Of a DNA stretch of 64,000 bases, positions 54,559 to 63,354 are shown one piece after another. A model generated the notes under the pieces. That model was not told where the DNA came from and searched no databases. It was given only the letters and a program-made list of their open reading frames with translations. Where the stretch lies: the NCBI RefSeq assembly GCF_030124325.1, contig NZ_JASKLR010000003.1:310001-374000 (forward strand), given 5' to 3'. The position numbers and the translations under genes are program-made. Numbering within the stretch: the stretch's first letter is position 1; each line of letters opens with the position of its first letter. This DNA comes from Sinorhizobium sp. 8-89. Its GTDB lineage: Bacteria; Pseudomonadota; Alphaproteobacteria; Rhizobiales; Rhizobiaceae.

Positions 54559-56618
54559 TTCCTCCGGCGGATCAGGGCGTCAGCGGCGATGGCCCCTTGG
54601 CCTTCCGGTAACACCATAACAGGATTGATATCGAGTTCGTCGAGCTTTGAAGCGTTTGAAACGACATAAGATGCCGCTGCGGCGACAGTCCTGGTCAGCG
54701 CCGCTACATCGCCCTTCGGGCCGCCGCGATAGCCGTGCAGCAGTTTTCTGATCTTGAGACTGTCGATCGCCTCCGAAATCGCCTTTTCGGTGGTCGGAAG
54801 CGTCAGGATCGCGGAATCGTCGAGCAATTCCACTAGGATTCCGCCCGCGCCGATGGTCAGTACCGGACCGGCAACCGGGTCGCGCATCGCCCCGATGATG
54901 AGCTCCGCTACGGGCTTCGCGACCATCTTTTCCACAAGATAACCGGAAGCGATCTCGGCCATCGCGTTTGCCGCGGCGTATACCTCGTCGCGGTTCGCAA
55001 GGTTGAGCTTGACCGCCCCCGCTTCGGTCTTGTGGGCGACGCCGAGGCCCTTGAGGACCACGGGGAAGCCGAGGTCTTCGGCGGTATCTGCCGCTTCTTC
55101 GGCCGTGGCGGCCGTTTTGCCCCGGGGGACCTCGACGCCAGCCTCTAGAAGCTCCGCCTTGGCCTCTGCCTCGGTCAACGTGATGGCATCGCCCGCTTCG
55201 GCCCGGATCTTGAGGAGGGGCGGCGGAGCTGGTCCTGCCCAGGCGGCGCCGATCTCAGCCGCAGTCTCCGCTGCGGTGAGCGCTTCGTCGATGCCGAAGA
55301 AGGGCACCACGCCTGCCGCCATCAGCGAAAGGGCGGTTGCTTCCGGCATGTTCTCGCCGAGGCTCGCGACAATGCCGGCGACCGCGCCGGTTGCCTTCGA
55401 CGAGGCGATGACAGCCTCGCAGGTCGTCACCCAATCGGCGGCATCGCACCGATCGAGACGCGGAAAGTCGAGCACGGTCAGATTCAGCGCGTAGTCGCCT
55501 TTCATCATCGCGGTGAAAGCCGCGGTCTGTTTGTCGCGATTACCCCAGACAAAGGTGTGGTAGTCGAGCGGATTGGCGATCGCCACCATTTCGCCGAGAC
55601 TTTCCCTGAGCGGCTGGCGCTGTTCTTCGCGAAGCGGACGGAAGTTGACCTTGCGCCGCACGCCGGCATCCGCCATCAGCGAGGCTTCGCCGCCCGAACA
55701 ACTCATCGAGGAGACGTCGGCACTGGCGAGCGGGCCGTGAAGATGCAGGAGCTTCAGCGTCTCAAGAAGCTCCGGCAGGGTGTCAACCCGGCCGATGCCG
55801 AGGCGGGCAAGCAGGGCTGAGGAGACGCGGTCATTGCCGGCGAGCGAAGCCGTGTGGGAAACGGTCGCGAGTTGGGCTGCCTCGGACTTGCCGACCTTCA
55901 GCGTCACCACGGGCTTGCGCAGTTCCCTCGCGCGGGTCGCCAGCCGCTCCAGTGCCTCGATACTGTCGAAGCCTTCGATATGCAGGCCAACGGCGGTGAC
56001 GCGCGTATCCTCGAGAACGGCGCAGGCAATGTCCGAGAGCCCGGTCTGCGCCTGGTTGCCGGCCGTCATGACATAGGCAAGCGGCAGCCCACGCGTCTGC
56101 ATGGACATGTTGCAGGCGATGTTGGAGGACTGCGTAAGGATCGCCACGCCGCGCTCGACGCGCAGCATGCCGTGCTGGTCCGGCCAGAGCAGGGCGCCGT
56201 CGAGCATGTTGATGAAGCCGTAGCAATTGGGCCCGACGATCGGCATGCCGCCGGCGGCGGCAACCAGCGCCTCTTGCAGGTCATTGCCGTCGGCAAGCTC
56301 GCTTGCCGCTTCGCGGAAGCCCGAGGCGTAGCAGATAGCGCCGCCGGCGCCGCTTGCGGCCAGATCACGGATGATCTCGATCGTCAGTGCCCGGTTGACG
56401 CCCACGAAGGAGGCGTCCGGCGGATCCGGCAGGTCCGCCACCGAGCGATAACAGTGGCGGCCGAGAATTTCCTCTTCTCGCGGGTGGACCGGCCAGATCT
56501 CGCCGGTAAAGCCCATCTTATCGCATTGTTCGATGACACGGCGCGCCTCCTTGCCGCCGAAGACGGCGATGGAACGGGGCCGGATGAGACGGTCGAGGGA
56601 GCGGGGAGGCGAGGTCAT
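54555..56618 (-). CDS. NDP-forming acetate/acyl-CoA synthetase (fused alpha-beta) family protein
   Basis: 687 residues. An N-terminal CoA-binding domain (RPRSIAVFGG), a succinyl-CoA-synthetase-like flavodoxin domain with the phosphohistidine His255 in TVSHTASLAG, and a C-terminal ATP-grasp domain from about residue 480 (EAKAELLEAGVEVPRGKTAATAEEA to GPVLTIGAGGILVELLDDS). Such enzymes form acyl-CoA from an acid, CoA and ATP/GTP. Its stop overlaps the CaiD-like start, so both are one unit. In this neighbourhood a carnitine/crotonobetaine-CoA ligase role is plausible but unproven. Confidence 0.85.
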   Translation of the reverse strand: MTSPPRSLDRLIRPRSIAVFGGKEARRVIEQCDKMGFTGEIWPVHPREEEILGRHCYRSVADLPDPPDASFVGVNRALTIEIIRDLAASGAGGAICYASGFREAASELADGNDLQEALVAAAGGMPIVGPNCYGFINMLDGALLWPDQHGMLRVERGVAILTQSSNIACNMSMQTRGLPLAYVMTAGNQAQTGLSDIACAVLEDTRVTAVGLHIEGFDSIEALERLATRARELRKPVVTLKVGKSEAAQLATVSHTASLAGNDRVSSALLARLGIGRVDTLPELLETLKLLHLHGPLASADVSSMSCSGGEASLMADAGVRRKVNFRPLREEQRQPLRESLGEMVAIANPLDYHTFVWGNRDKQTAAFTAMMKGDYALNLTVLDFPRLDRCDAADWVTTCEAVIASSKATGAVAGIVASLGENMPEATALSLMAAGVVPFFGIDEALTAAETAAEIGAAWAGPAPPPLLKIRAEAGDAITLTEAEAKAELLEAGVEVPRGKTAATAEEAADTAEDLGFPVVLKGLGVAHKTEAGAVKLNLANRDEVYAAANAMAEIASGYLVEKMVAKPVAELIIGAMRDPVAGPVLTIGAGGILVELLDDSAILTLPTTEKAISEAIDSLKIRKLLHGYRGGPKGDVAALTRTVAAAASYVVSNASKLDELDINPVMVLPEGQGAIAADALIRRRK

Positions 56619-56664
56619 GCTGCGCCCTCGTCGAATGCATCAAGGGCGCGCGAGTCGCGGAATA

Positions 56665-56890
56665 CCCCCCTCTGCCCTGCCGGGCATCTCCCCCCCAAGG
56701 AGGGCGATTGGACGGGGCGGTGTCTTCGCCAGCCAGTGACCGTCGAGGAGTGGAGTGCTCTGAATGAACGATGGATTGCGGGAATGATGCGGCGGATGGC
56801 AGAGATGGCCTGCGGATCAAGAAGCTGGATGGTCGCGTCTTGCCAATCTCCCCCCTTGTGGGGGAGATGCCCGGCGGGGCAGAGAGGGGT
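56665..56890. repeat. long inverted repeat (GGGGGAGATGCCCGGC type) between acs-like and acyl-CoA dehydrogenase genes
   Basis: CCCCCCTCTGCCCTGCCGGG (56665 on) recurs inverted as CCCGGCGGGGCAGAGAGGGG (up to 56890), with the adjoining CATCTCCCCC/GGGGGAGATG parts also complementary, enclosing about 165 bases. The arms belong to a repeat common in Rhizobiales. The whole can fold into one long stem in the intergenic RNA. Confidence 0.7.
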
Positions 56891-56914
56891 GAGTTGCGGA
56901 AACTCGGCCATCGC

Positions 56915-58075
56915 TCAAGCCCCCAGCGGCCGCAACAGGTCGCGGCTGATGATGTGGCGCTGGATTTCCGAGGTGCCGTCCCAGATACGCTCGACGCGGG
57001 CGTCGCGCCAGAAGCGGGCGAGCGGCAGGTCGTCCATCAGCCCCATGCCGCCATAGATCTGGATCGCCTCGTCGGTGACGCGGGCGAGCATTTCCGTGGC
57101 AAAGACCTTGGCCGAAGCGATTTCGCGGTTCGACGGCAGGCCCTGGTCGAGCCGCCAGGCGGCAGACAGCGTCAGCAGGTCGGCGGCATCGATCTCGGTG
57201 ATCATGTCGGCAAGCTTGAACGAGACGCCCTGGTTGGCGCCGATCGGCTTACCGAACTGCTTGCGCTCGGCGGCATAGGAAAGCGCATAGTCGAAGGCGC
57301 GGCGGGCGCGGCCGACCGAGGTGGCGGCGACCGTCAGGCGCGTGGCGTAGAGCCATTCGTTGGCGATGTCGAAGCCCTTGTGCACCTCGCCGAGGATCTG
57401 CGAGGAGGGCAGCCGGCAATCGTCGAAGGTCAGGATGCAGTTCTTGTAGCCGCGATGCGAGACGGAACTGTAGCCCTCGCGGATTTCGAAGCCCGGCGTG
57501 CCGCGATCGACCAGGAAACAGGTGATCTTCTTCTTCGGCCCGCGCGGCGTCTGCTCCTCGCCGGTGGCGATGAAGACGATGACGAAATCGGCGATGTCGG
57601 CGTGGCTGATGAAATGCTTCGTTCCGTTGACGATCCAGTCGTCGCCGTCCTGCCTGGCGAAGCACTTCATGCCGCGAACGTCCGAGCCGGCGTCCGGCTC
57701 GGTCATGGCGAGCGCATCGAACTTATCGCCCTTGACCGCCGGAATGAGGTAACGCTCGCGCTGCTCCTCGTTGCAGGCCATCAGGATGCCGGAGGGGCGG
57801 CCAAAAAATACGGTCAAGCCCATCGAGCCGCGGCCAAGCTCACGCTCGACGAGCGTGAACGTCAGGTGATCGAGCCCGGCACCGCCGACTTCTTCGGGGA
57901 AATTGCAGGCGAAGAAGCCGAGCTCCTTGCACTTGCGGGCAATTTCCTGGCCGAGCTCGCGCGGGACGATGCCAGTGCGCTCGACCTCGTTTTCGTGTGG
58001 ATAGATCTCGGTCTCGACGAAGTTGCGGACCGTGTCGACGATCATCTGCTGTTCTTCGGTCAGTGCGAAATTCAT
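56915..58075 (-). CDS. acyl-CoA dehydrogenase family protein
   Basis: A 386-residue FAD acyl-CoA dehydrogenase with AMTEPDAGSDVRGM near residue 125 (FAD/substrate loop), WIVNGTKHFISH and the C-terminal IQIYGGMGLMDDLPLARFWRDARVERIWDGTSEIQRHI. At the position of the usual catalytic Glu (IYEGT in the medium-chain enzyme) it has Asp366 (IWDGT). Within this locus it probably acts on gamma-butyrobetainyl- or crotonobetainyl-CoA, analogous to CaiA. It lies in line with lcdH but is separated from it by a repeat. Confidence 0.88.
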   Translation of the reverse strand: MNFALTEEQQMIVDTVRNFVETEIYPHENEVERTGIVPRELGQEIARKCKELGFFACNFPEEVGGAGLDHLTFTLVERELGRGSMGLTVFFGRPSGILMACNEEQRERYLIPAVKGDKFDALAMTEPDAGSDVRGMKCFARQDGDDWIVNGTKHFISHADIADFVIVFIATGEEQTPRGPKKKITCFLVDRGTPGFEIREGYSSVSHRGYKNCILTFDDCRLPSSQILGEVHKGFDIANEWLYATRLTVAATSVGRARRAFDYALSYAAERKQFGKPIGANQGVSFKLADMITEIDAADLLTLSAAWRLDQGLPSNREIASAKVFATEMLARVTDEAIQIYGGMGLMDDLPLARFWRDARVERIWDGTSEIQRHIISRDLLRPLGA

Positions 58076-58150
58076 TGTTCTCCCTCGTCAATTTTGGTCC
58101 GCCTGCTATTGGGCCGATCTCCTCATCGGGCCGCAGCGTGCTTGGCTCTT

Positions 58151-58266
58151 TGCCCTCACCCTAGCCCTCTCCCCGCGCGCGGGGAGAGGGGACTGGGAGC
58201 GTGCCGCGAGTCACTTCTCCCCGTCAGAACGGGGAAAAGGTGGCCGGCACGCCGGATGAGGGGCAA
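58151..58266. repeat. CTCTCCCCGC-type intergenic repeat, inverted orientation
   Basis: CCCTCACCCTAGCCCTCTCCCCGC opens the copy, GCGGGGAGAGGGG pairs with it, then CTTCTCCCC...GGGGAAAAGG and GCCGGATGAGGGGC close it. It lies between the carnitine dehydrogenase and acyl-CoA dehydrogenase genes. Confidence 0.8.
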
Positions 58267-58285
58267 TCATCCGCCTCAAATGGGG

Positions 58286-59776
58286 TCACCGCTTCTGCCC
58301 CACCTGCCGCCCGGCGCCTTCCGGCACCTCAAGCTTCGCATGCCCTTCCGCAATCGGCTTCAACTTCGCCAGCACTTCCGTCGGCGCCGGTACGGACTTG
58401 CCGGCCTTCGCGTCGACGTGCAGCATCATCTGCTCGGCGGTCGCGATCACTTCGCCGGATTCGGCATCGTGGATCCTCGTGAAGAAGTGGATCCGCTTCT
58501 CGTCGGAGGCGAGAAGCTGGAGCGTCGTGTAGAGCGCCTGACCGAGCTTGGCTTCGCCGAGATGGCGGATGTGGGTTTCCACGGTGTAGTAGCTGTGGCC
58601 GGCCTCGACATAGGCGAAATCGACGCCGATCAGCCGCAACAGCGCGTCGGACGTGTCGCCGAAGAGCTGCAGGTAGCGGTGCTCGGTCATGTGGCCGTTG
58701 TAGTCGACCCAGGCGGCGTTGACCTTGGTTTCAACAAGGCGCAGCGGACCGGAGGCGTCATAGGTTTTCGCCTGATTGCCGCCCTTCGCCCAAAGGCGCT
58801 TCTCGAAATCGGCGAGCAACTTGCCGGCGCCCCAGCCTTCGCCGCCATTGCTGGCTTTGAGCGCATGCATGATGCCGACGAGATTTTCGTCTCGGATGCG
58901 TTCGAGTTCGCGGATCGAGCGGCCGGCGGCCTGGGCATCCGACTGCGCGCCGATCTTTTCAACGAGCGCATCGTCGAGATCGACCACATCGGTGAACTTG
59001 GTCCAGGGCCATTTCAGGCAGGGTCCGAACTGGGCGAGGAAGTGGCGCATGCCAGCCTCGCCACCGGCGATGCGATAGGTCTCGAACAGGCCCATCTGCG
59101 CCCAGCGCATGCCGAAGGAATAGCGCATGACGTTGTCGAGCGTCTCGGTATCGCAGATGTCGTCCTGGATCAGCCACAGCGCTTCGCGCCAGAGCGCCTC
59201 GAGCAGACGGTCGCCGACGAAGGCCTCGATCTCCTTGGCGATGACGACGCCCTTCATGCCGATTTCGGCAACACCCTCCTCGGCCCGCTTGATCGTCGCC
59301 GCCGAGGTCCTCTTGCCGCCGACGAGTTCGACCAGCGGCAGGAGATAAACAGGATTATAGGGATGCGCCACGAACATGCGTTCGGCGTATTTCATATCGG
59401 CCTGCAGGTCCGAGGGCAGGAGGCCCGACGTGGAGGAGCCGATGAGCGCCTCTGGGCGGGCGAAGGCGTCGATTTCGGTGATGACGCCGCGCTTCAGCTC
59501 CAGCCGCTCGGGGACGCTTTCCTGAATCCAGTCAACGCCTTCGACCGCCTGCTGGATCGTCTTGCAGAAGGTGAACTTGCCGCGCGGCGGCAGCGGCGCC
59601 ATGGTCAGCATGCCATAGGCCTTCTCGGCATTGGCCATGACCTCGCCGATGATGCGCTCGGCTTCCGGATGCGGATCGAAGATGTTGACGTCGATGCCGG
59701 CAAGCGCGAAGCGCGCCGCCCAGGCCCCGCCGATGACGCCGCCGCCGACGCAGGCGGCCTTGGTGATGATGCTCAT
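58286..59776 (-). CDS. lcdH: L-carnitine 3-dehydrogenase fused to a hotdog (betainyl-CoA) thioesterase
   Basis: 496 residues. Residues 1 to about 320 form a 3-hydroxyacyl-CoA-dehydrogenase-type NAD domain (GGGVIGGAWA at 11-20, catalytic His138 in AHPYNPVYLLPLVELVGG). Residues about 345-475 are a 4HBT hotdog thioesterase (VNAAWVDYNGHMTEHRYLQLF, then THIRHLGEAKLG). This fusion is known in Rhizobiales: the first half oxidises L-carnitine to 3-dehydrocarnitine; the second hydrolyses betainyl-CoA to glycine betaine. The ATG at 59776 follows GGAGAGGGA. It lies downstream of the BKACE gene, whose product supplies betainyl-CoA. Confidence 0.93.
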   Translation of the reverse strand: MSIITKAACVGGGVIGGAWAARFALAGIDVNIFDPHPEAERIIGEVMANAEKAYGMLTMAPLPPRGKFTFCKTIQQAVEGVDWIQESVPERLELKRGVITEIDAFARPEALIGSSTSGLLPSDLQADMKYAERMFVAHPYNPVYLLPLVELVGGKRTSAATIKRAEEGVAEIGMKGVVIAKEIEAFVGDRLLEALWREALWLIQDDICDTETLDNVMRYSFGMRWAQMGLFETYRIAGGEAGMRHFLAQFGPCLKWPWTKFTDVVDLDDALVEKIGAQSDAQAAGRSIRELERIRDENLVGIMHALKASNGGEGWGAGKLLADFEKRLWAKGGNQAKTYDASGPLRLVETKVNAAWVDYNGHMTEHRYLQLFGDTSDALLRLIGVDFAYVEAGHSYYTVETHIRHLGEAKLGQALYTTLQLLASDEKRIHFFTRIHDAESGEVIATAEQMMLHVDAKAGKSVPAPTEVLAKLKPIAEGHAKLEVPEGAGRQVGQKR

Positions 59777-59999
59777 TCCCTCTCCATCCAACTGTTTTGG
59801 TTGGGAGCTCTCCCGGCCCTTCGGGGCTACCCTCCCCGCAGAGGGAGGGATGGGCGGCTCCGGATCCTGTTCGTCTCTCTCAAGCGGCACTCCTGCCACT
59901 TCGGCGGCCTTGATCGAACATTTCCACGAAACCAGGCGTTCGGTGGGGAGTTCGGCGATGCCGCACGTCAAGCCTTCCCCTTGCGGGGAGGTTGGGTTC
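59777..59999. repeat. repeat-rich gap between lcdH and the BKACE gene
   Basis: Several short hairpins: CCCTCCCCGCAGAGGGAGGG near 59830, GGCCCTTCGGGGC near 59815, and CTTCCCCTTGCGGGGAG at 59974-59990. They look like degenerate interspersed repeats. No gene. Confidence 0.55.
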
Positions 60000-60902
60000 T
60001 TATCTCTTCGTAAGCTTCAGCTTCTCGCGGACCTCTGCCGGACCGATAATCTTCGCGCCCATGCCCTCGATCACGGAGACCGCCTTTTCGACGAGCTGGC
60101 CGTTGGTCGCGAGTTGGCCCTTGCCGACATAGAGATTGTCTTCGAGGCCGACGCGGACGTTGCCGCCGGCAAGGATCGCCGCCGCCGGATAGGCGAGCGC
60201 ATTGCGGCCGATCGAGAAGGCCGAGAAGGTCCAGTTCGCCGGTACGTTGTTGACCATCGCCATGAAGGTGTTGAGGTCATCCGGCGCGCCCCACGGAATG
60301 CCCATGCAGAGCTGTATCAGCACCGGATCCTCGATCAGGCCTTCCTCGACGAGCTGCTTGGCGAACCAGAGATGGCCGGTGTCGAAGGCCTCGATCTCGG
60401 GGCGGACGCCGAGCGCTGTCATCTGGCGCGCCATCTCGCGCAGCATCGACGGCGTGTTGGTCATGACGTAATCGCCAAGCGAGAAGTTCATCGTGCCGCA
60501 GTCGAGCGTGCAGATTTCCGGCAGGCATTCGGCAACATGGGCGACGCGCTCGGTGGCGCCGGCCATGTCCGTGCCTTTCTCGTTGACCGGGAGGGGGCTT
60601 TCGACATTGCCGAACACGAGGTCCCCGCCCATACCCGCGGTCAAGTTCAGCACGACGTCGACGTCGGCGGAGCGGATGCGGTCGGTGACCTCTTTGTAGA
60701 GATCGAGGCGGCGGGCCGGCGCGCCGGTTTCCGGATCGCGAACATGGCAGTGGGCGACCGCAGCACCCGCCTTGGCGGCCTCGATCGCCGCGTCGGCGAT
60801 CTGTTTCGGTGTGATCGGAACGTGGCCGGATTTCGAAACGGTGTCTCCCGAACCTGTGACGGCGCAGGTGATGAATACCTCGCGGTTCATGCTGAGCGGC
60901 AT
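60000..60902 (-). CDS. 3-dehydrocarnitine cleavage enzyme, BKACE (beta-keto acid cleavage) family
   Basis: A 300-residue BKACE protein (DUF849). TCAVTGSGDTVSKSGHVPITPKQIADAA is the signature start, and His51/His53 in HCHVRDPETG are zinc ligands. BKACE enzymes react a beta-keto acid with acetyl-CoA to form acetoacetate and a CoA ester; next to lcdH the substrate is almost surely 3-dehydrocarnitine, giving betainyl-CoA. The ATG at 60902 follows GGGAGAC; nine further codons are open. It is divergent from a CdhR-type regulator 109 bases away. Confidence 0.93.
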   Translation of the reverse strand: MPLSMNREVFITCAVTGSGDTVSKSGHVPITPKQIADAAIEAAKAGAAVAHCHVRDPETGAPARRLDLYKEVTDRIRSADVDVVLNLTAGMGGDLVFGNVESPLPVNEKGTDMAGATERVAHVAECLPEICTLDCGTMNFSLGDYVMTNTPSMLREMARQMTALGVRPEIEAFDTGHLWFAKQLVEEGLIEDPVLIQLCMGIPWGAPDDLNTFMAMVNNVPANWTFSAFSIGRNALAYPAAAILAGGNVRVGLEDNLYVGKGQLATNGQLVEKAVSVIEGMGAKIIGPAEVREKLKLTKR

Positions 60903-60938
60903 TGCTGTCTCCCTTTTATTGAGAGCCATTACGAGCCA

Positions 60939-60959
60939 GAAAAGCCGTCTCTGCTTTTC
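60939..60959. promoter_or_regulatory. inverted repeat between BKACE and cdhR-type genes
   Basis: GAAAAGC, loop CGTCTCT, GCTTTTC, in the 109-base divergent promoter region. It is a candidate binding site for the neighbouring AraC-type activator. Confidence 0.45.
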
Positions 60960-61011
60960 ATTATCAGCGACATTCTATACATTCTCGGAAGTTCCGGGAG
61001 GAAGTTTCACA

Positions 61012-61983
61012 ATGGATCAATCCGTTTCGCAGTCGCAGCATGTGGATCTGCTTGTCCTCCCGGAGACGAACCTGATCCTCGTCGCCTCGGTCGTCGAGCC
61101 GCTGCGGGCTGCCAACCGTATTGCCGGACGCACGCTTTACACCTGGACAATCTTCAGTCCGGACGGCGAAGCAATCGAGACCAAGAGCGGCATCCCGATC
61201 CCCGTCGCCGGGCCCTTCCGGCCCCAGCGCGAGACGGCGCCGCTCTTCGTGCTTTCGAGTTATAGCTGGGAGCGCAGCGCCACCTCGCAACTCAGGATGC
61301 TGCTCTCGCAAACGGCGCGGCATCGGGAAGTCATGGCCGGGATCGAATCCGGCTCATGGCTGCTCGCCGAGACCAGCCTGCTCGACAATTTTTCCGCCAC
61401 CACCCATTGGGAGGACTTCGAGGACTTCGCCGCGGCCTATCCGCAGGTGACCATGGTGCGCGAGCGTTTCGTCATCGATGGCAAACGCATCACCACCGGC
61501 GGCTCGCTGCCGACGCTCGATCTGATGCTCGAACTGATCCGTCGTGCGCACGGCTATTCGCTGGCGCTCGAGGTCTCCCGCCTCTTCATCTACGAGCAGG
61601 AGCGCACGCGCGGCGATCTGCTGCAGGTGCCGGCGATCGGCAATATGCGCATTCTCGACGCCCGCGTCGGTGCGGCGGTCAAGCTGATGGCCGAAACGGT
61701 CGAGGCGCCGCTGACGCTGGCGCGCCTCGCACGCCGGGTCGGCATCAGCGCCCGGCATCTGCAGGATCTCTTCAAGGAGACGATGGGTGTGGCTCCGCAC
61801 GAGCACTATCTCGCTCTCCGCCTCAATGCTGCGCGCCGCAAGGTGATCGAGACGCGGATGGAGTTTGCGGACATCGCCGCGATCGCCGGGTTCAATTCCT
61901 CGTCCTCGTTCTCACGCAGCTACCGCGCCCACTATCGCGAGAGCCCCAGCGAAACGCGCCGGCGCCTGAAGCTCAAGATGTGA
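61012..61983 (+). CDS. GlxA/CdhR-type AraC-family transcriptional regulator
   Basis: 323 residues. The N-terminal domain is a DJ-1/PfpI-like (GATase1) ligand domain (VDLLVLPETNLILVASVVEPLRAANRI, SGSWLLAETSLLDNFSATTHW), and the C-terminal AraC HTH starts near residue 220 (LTLARLARRVGISARHLQDLFKETMGVAPHEHYLALRLNAARRKV). This architecture and the position divergent from the carnitine genes match CdhR, the carnitine-responsive activator of Pseudomonas. GGGAGGAAG precedes the ATG at 61012. Confidence 0.88.
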   Translation: MDQSVSQSQHVDLLVLPETNLILVASVVEPLRAANRIAGRTLYTWTIFSPDGEAIETKSGIPIPVAGPFRPQRETAPLFVLSSYSWERSATSQLRMLLSQTARHREVMAGIESGSWLLAETSLLDNFSATTHWEDFEDFAAAYPQVTMVRERFVIDGKRITTGGSLPTLDLMLELIRRAHGYSLALEVSRLFIYEQERTRGDLLQVPAIGNMRILDARVGAAVKLMAETVEAPLTLARLARRVGISARHLQDLFKETMGVAPHEHYLALRLNAARRKVIETRMEFADIAAIAGFNSSSSFSRSYRAHYRESPSETRRRLKLKM

Positions 61984-62038
61984 TTCAGCTTCAGGTCTTG
62001 ATTCACCCGGCGCCGGATCAGCGAGCCGGATCAGCAGC

Positions 62039-63280
62039 TTATTGCGGCCGCGTTCCATTTTTCATCATCCTGAACATGGCTTCGCCGGCCTGGGCCCAAA
62101 GCGCCTTTCGCGGCCAGACGAGGGTCAGGGATTGTTTGTAGGCGGGGGCGAGGCGGATCATCGCGGGCGGGCGATGGACGCGTGCGAGCGAGCTTTCCGG
62201 CAATATCGAGAGATAGCCGTGATGGCTGACCAGATTGATGATCACGGGGATGGAGTCCACCTCGATCAGGGTGACGCGCCGGCGCTCGCTTTCACTGAGG
62301 GTGTCTTCCAGAAAGCGCGTCGCCTCGCGCCTCAGGCCGCTCTTGGCGCTTGGCACGGCGATCGGCGTGGTGCAGAGCAGATGGGCGAAGTCGCCGCTGA
62401 TTTCGGACAATGTTCCCGCGGCGCCCGCGAGCGCCAGCGGCGTCTCCGACACGAGCCGGCCTTCGAATTCATTCGGAAAGTCGGCGACGTCGAGGAGCGC
62501 GGCATCGAAGCGCCGGCTCTTCAGCCCGGCGATGAGTTCGTCCGCAGTCGTGCTTGAAATGAAGAGGTGCTGGCGAGGGCGGGCCGCATGCCAGGCAGCC
62601 GTCAGCGCCGCCAGCATGCGCGCGATCTCACTTTCGGGACCGAGCGGCATCACCGCACCGAGACGCCATGTCGTCGCGTCGCGGCGAAAGCGGTCGTCCG
62701 ATGCACGCGTCAGGCGTCCCCAGGATTGAAGCAGTTTTTCCGCAAGCGGGAGGGCGGCAAGTGCTTCCTCGGTGCAGACCACCCCATGATAAGCGCGCTC
62801 GAACAGCCGGTAGCCGAGATGGCGTTCGAGGCCCGCCATCTGACGCGTGAGCTGGGGCTGGCCGAGACCGAGCATCCGCGCGACGGAGCGTATGCTGCCG
62901 TTGCGGGCGATCTTCACGAAACGGTCGAGTGCGGCCAGGCTGACCGGAGGAATCAGGCCTGCCCTCCGGCGCCCAAGACCGTTGGCAAGGAGCGTTGCGG
63001 TTTCCGCTGCCTCTGCGATTTCCGCGATGCGTGCCTGGGCCTCGAGCGTCGGCACGAGCATGGCGCCTTCGCGGCGGAGCAGCGGCACGGAAATCGTCTG
63101 CTCGAAGCGCCGTACGGCGGCGCTGACACTCGACGGCGGGCGCCCGCTGAGCTTTGCCGCACGTCGTATGCCGCCTTCACGCAGCGTCGCGTCGACAAGG
63201 ACGATCGTCGCAATATCCACGATATCAACCCACGCTTCGAACAGGGATGTCGATCTGCCCTGTTCGGATTTCGGCATCAT
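62039..63280 (-). CDS. LysR-type regulator with two N-terminal helix-turn-helix domains
   Basis: 413 residues, against about 300 in ordinary LysR proteins. Residues 22-82 form one LysR-type HTH (ATLREGGIRRAAKLSGRPPSSVSAAVRRFEQ...VPLLRREG), and residues 113-172 form a second (FVKIARNGSIRSVARMLGLGQPQLTRQMAGLERHLGYRLFER). The effector domain spans about 195-410 (WRLGAVMPLGPESEIARMLAAL onward). The duplicated DNA-binding part is unusual. It is divergent from the ammonia-lyase-like gene, 74 bases away, and probably controls it. Confidence 0.87.
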   Translation of the reverse strand: MMPKSEQGRSTSLFEAWVDIVDIATIVLVDATLREGGIRRAAKLSGRPPSSVSAAVRRFEQTISVPLLRREGAMLVPTLEAQARIAEIAEAAETATLLANGLGRRRAGLIPPVSLAALDRFVKIARNGSIRSVARMLGLGQPQLTRQMAGLERHLGYRLFERAYHGVVCTEEALAALPLAEKLLQSWGRLTRASDDRFRRDATTWRLGAVMPLGPESEIARMLAALTAAWHAARPRQHLFISSTTADELIAGLKSRRFDAALLDVADFPNEFEGRLVSETPLALAGAAGTLSEISGDFAHLLCTTPIAVPSAKSGLRREATRFLEDTLSESERRRVTLIEVDSIPVIINLVSHHGYLSILPESSLARVHRPPAMIRLAPAYKQSLTLVWPRKALWAQAGEAMFRMMKNGTRPQ

Positions 63281-63354
63281 TCGTTCCGAATTTGGGATAT
63301 ATCACGCATTGGCACTGTGCGCATAGCATGCTCGCAAAAGAGGTTCGTTTCGGC

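Noticed and set aside
21202..59999. CRISPR array from recurring GC-rich hairpins
   Set aside because: The copies are far apart, in both orientations and without regular spacers; they are interspersed palindromic repeats.
56771..60013. 1080-residue plus-strand frame
   Set aside because: It is the antisense shadow of the acyl-CoA dehydrogenase and carnitine dehydrogenase genes, whose motifs are unmistakable on the other strand.
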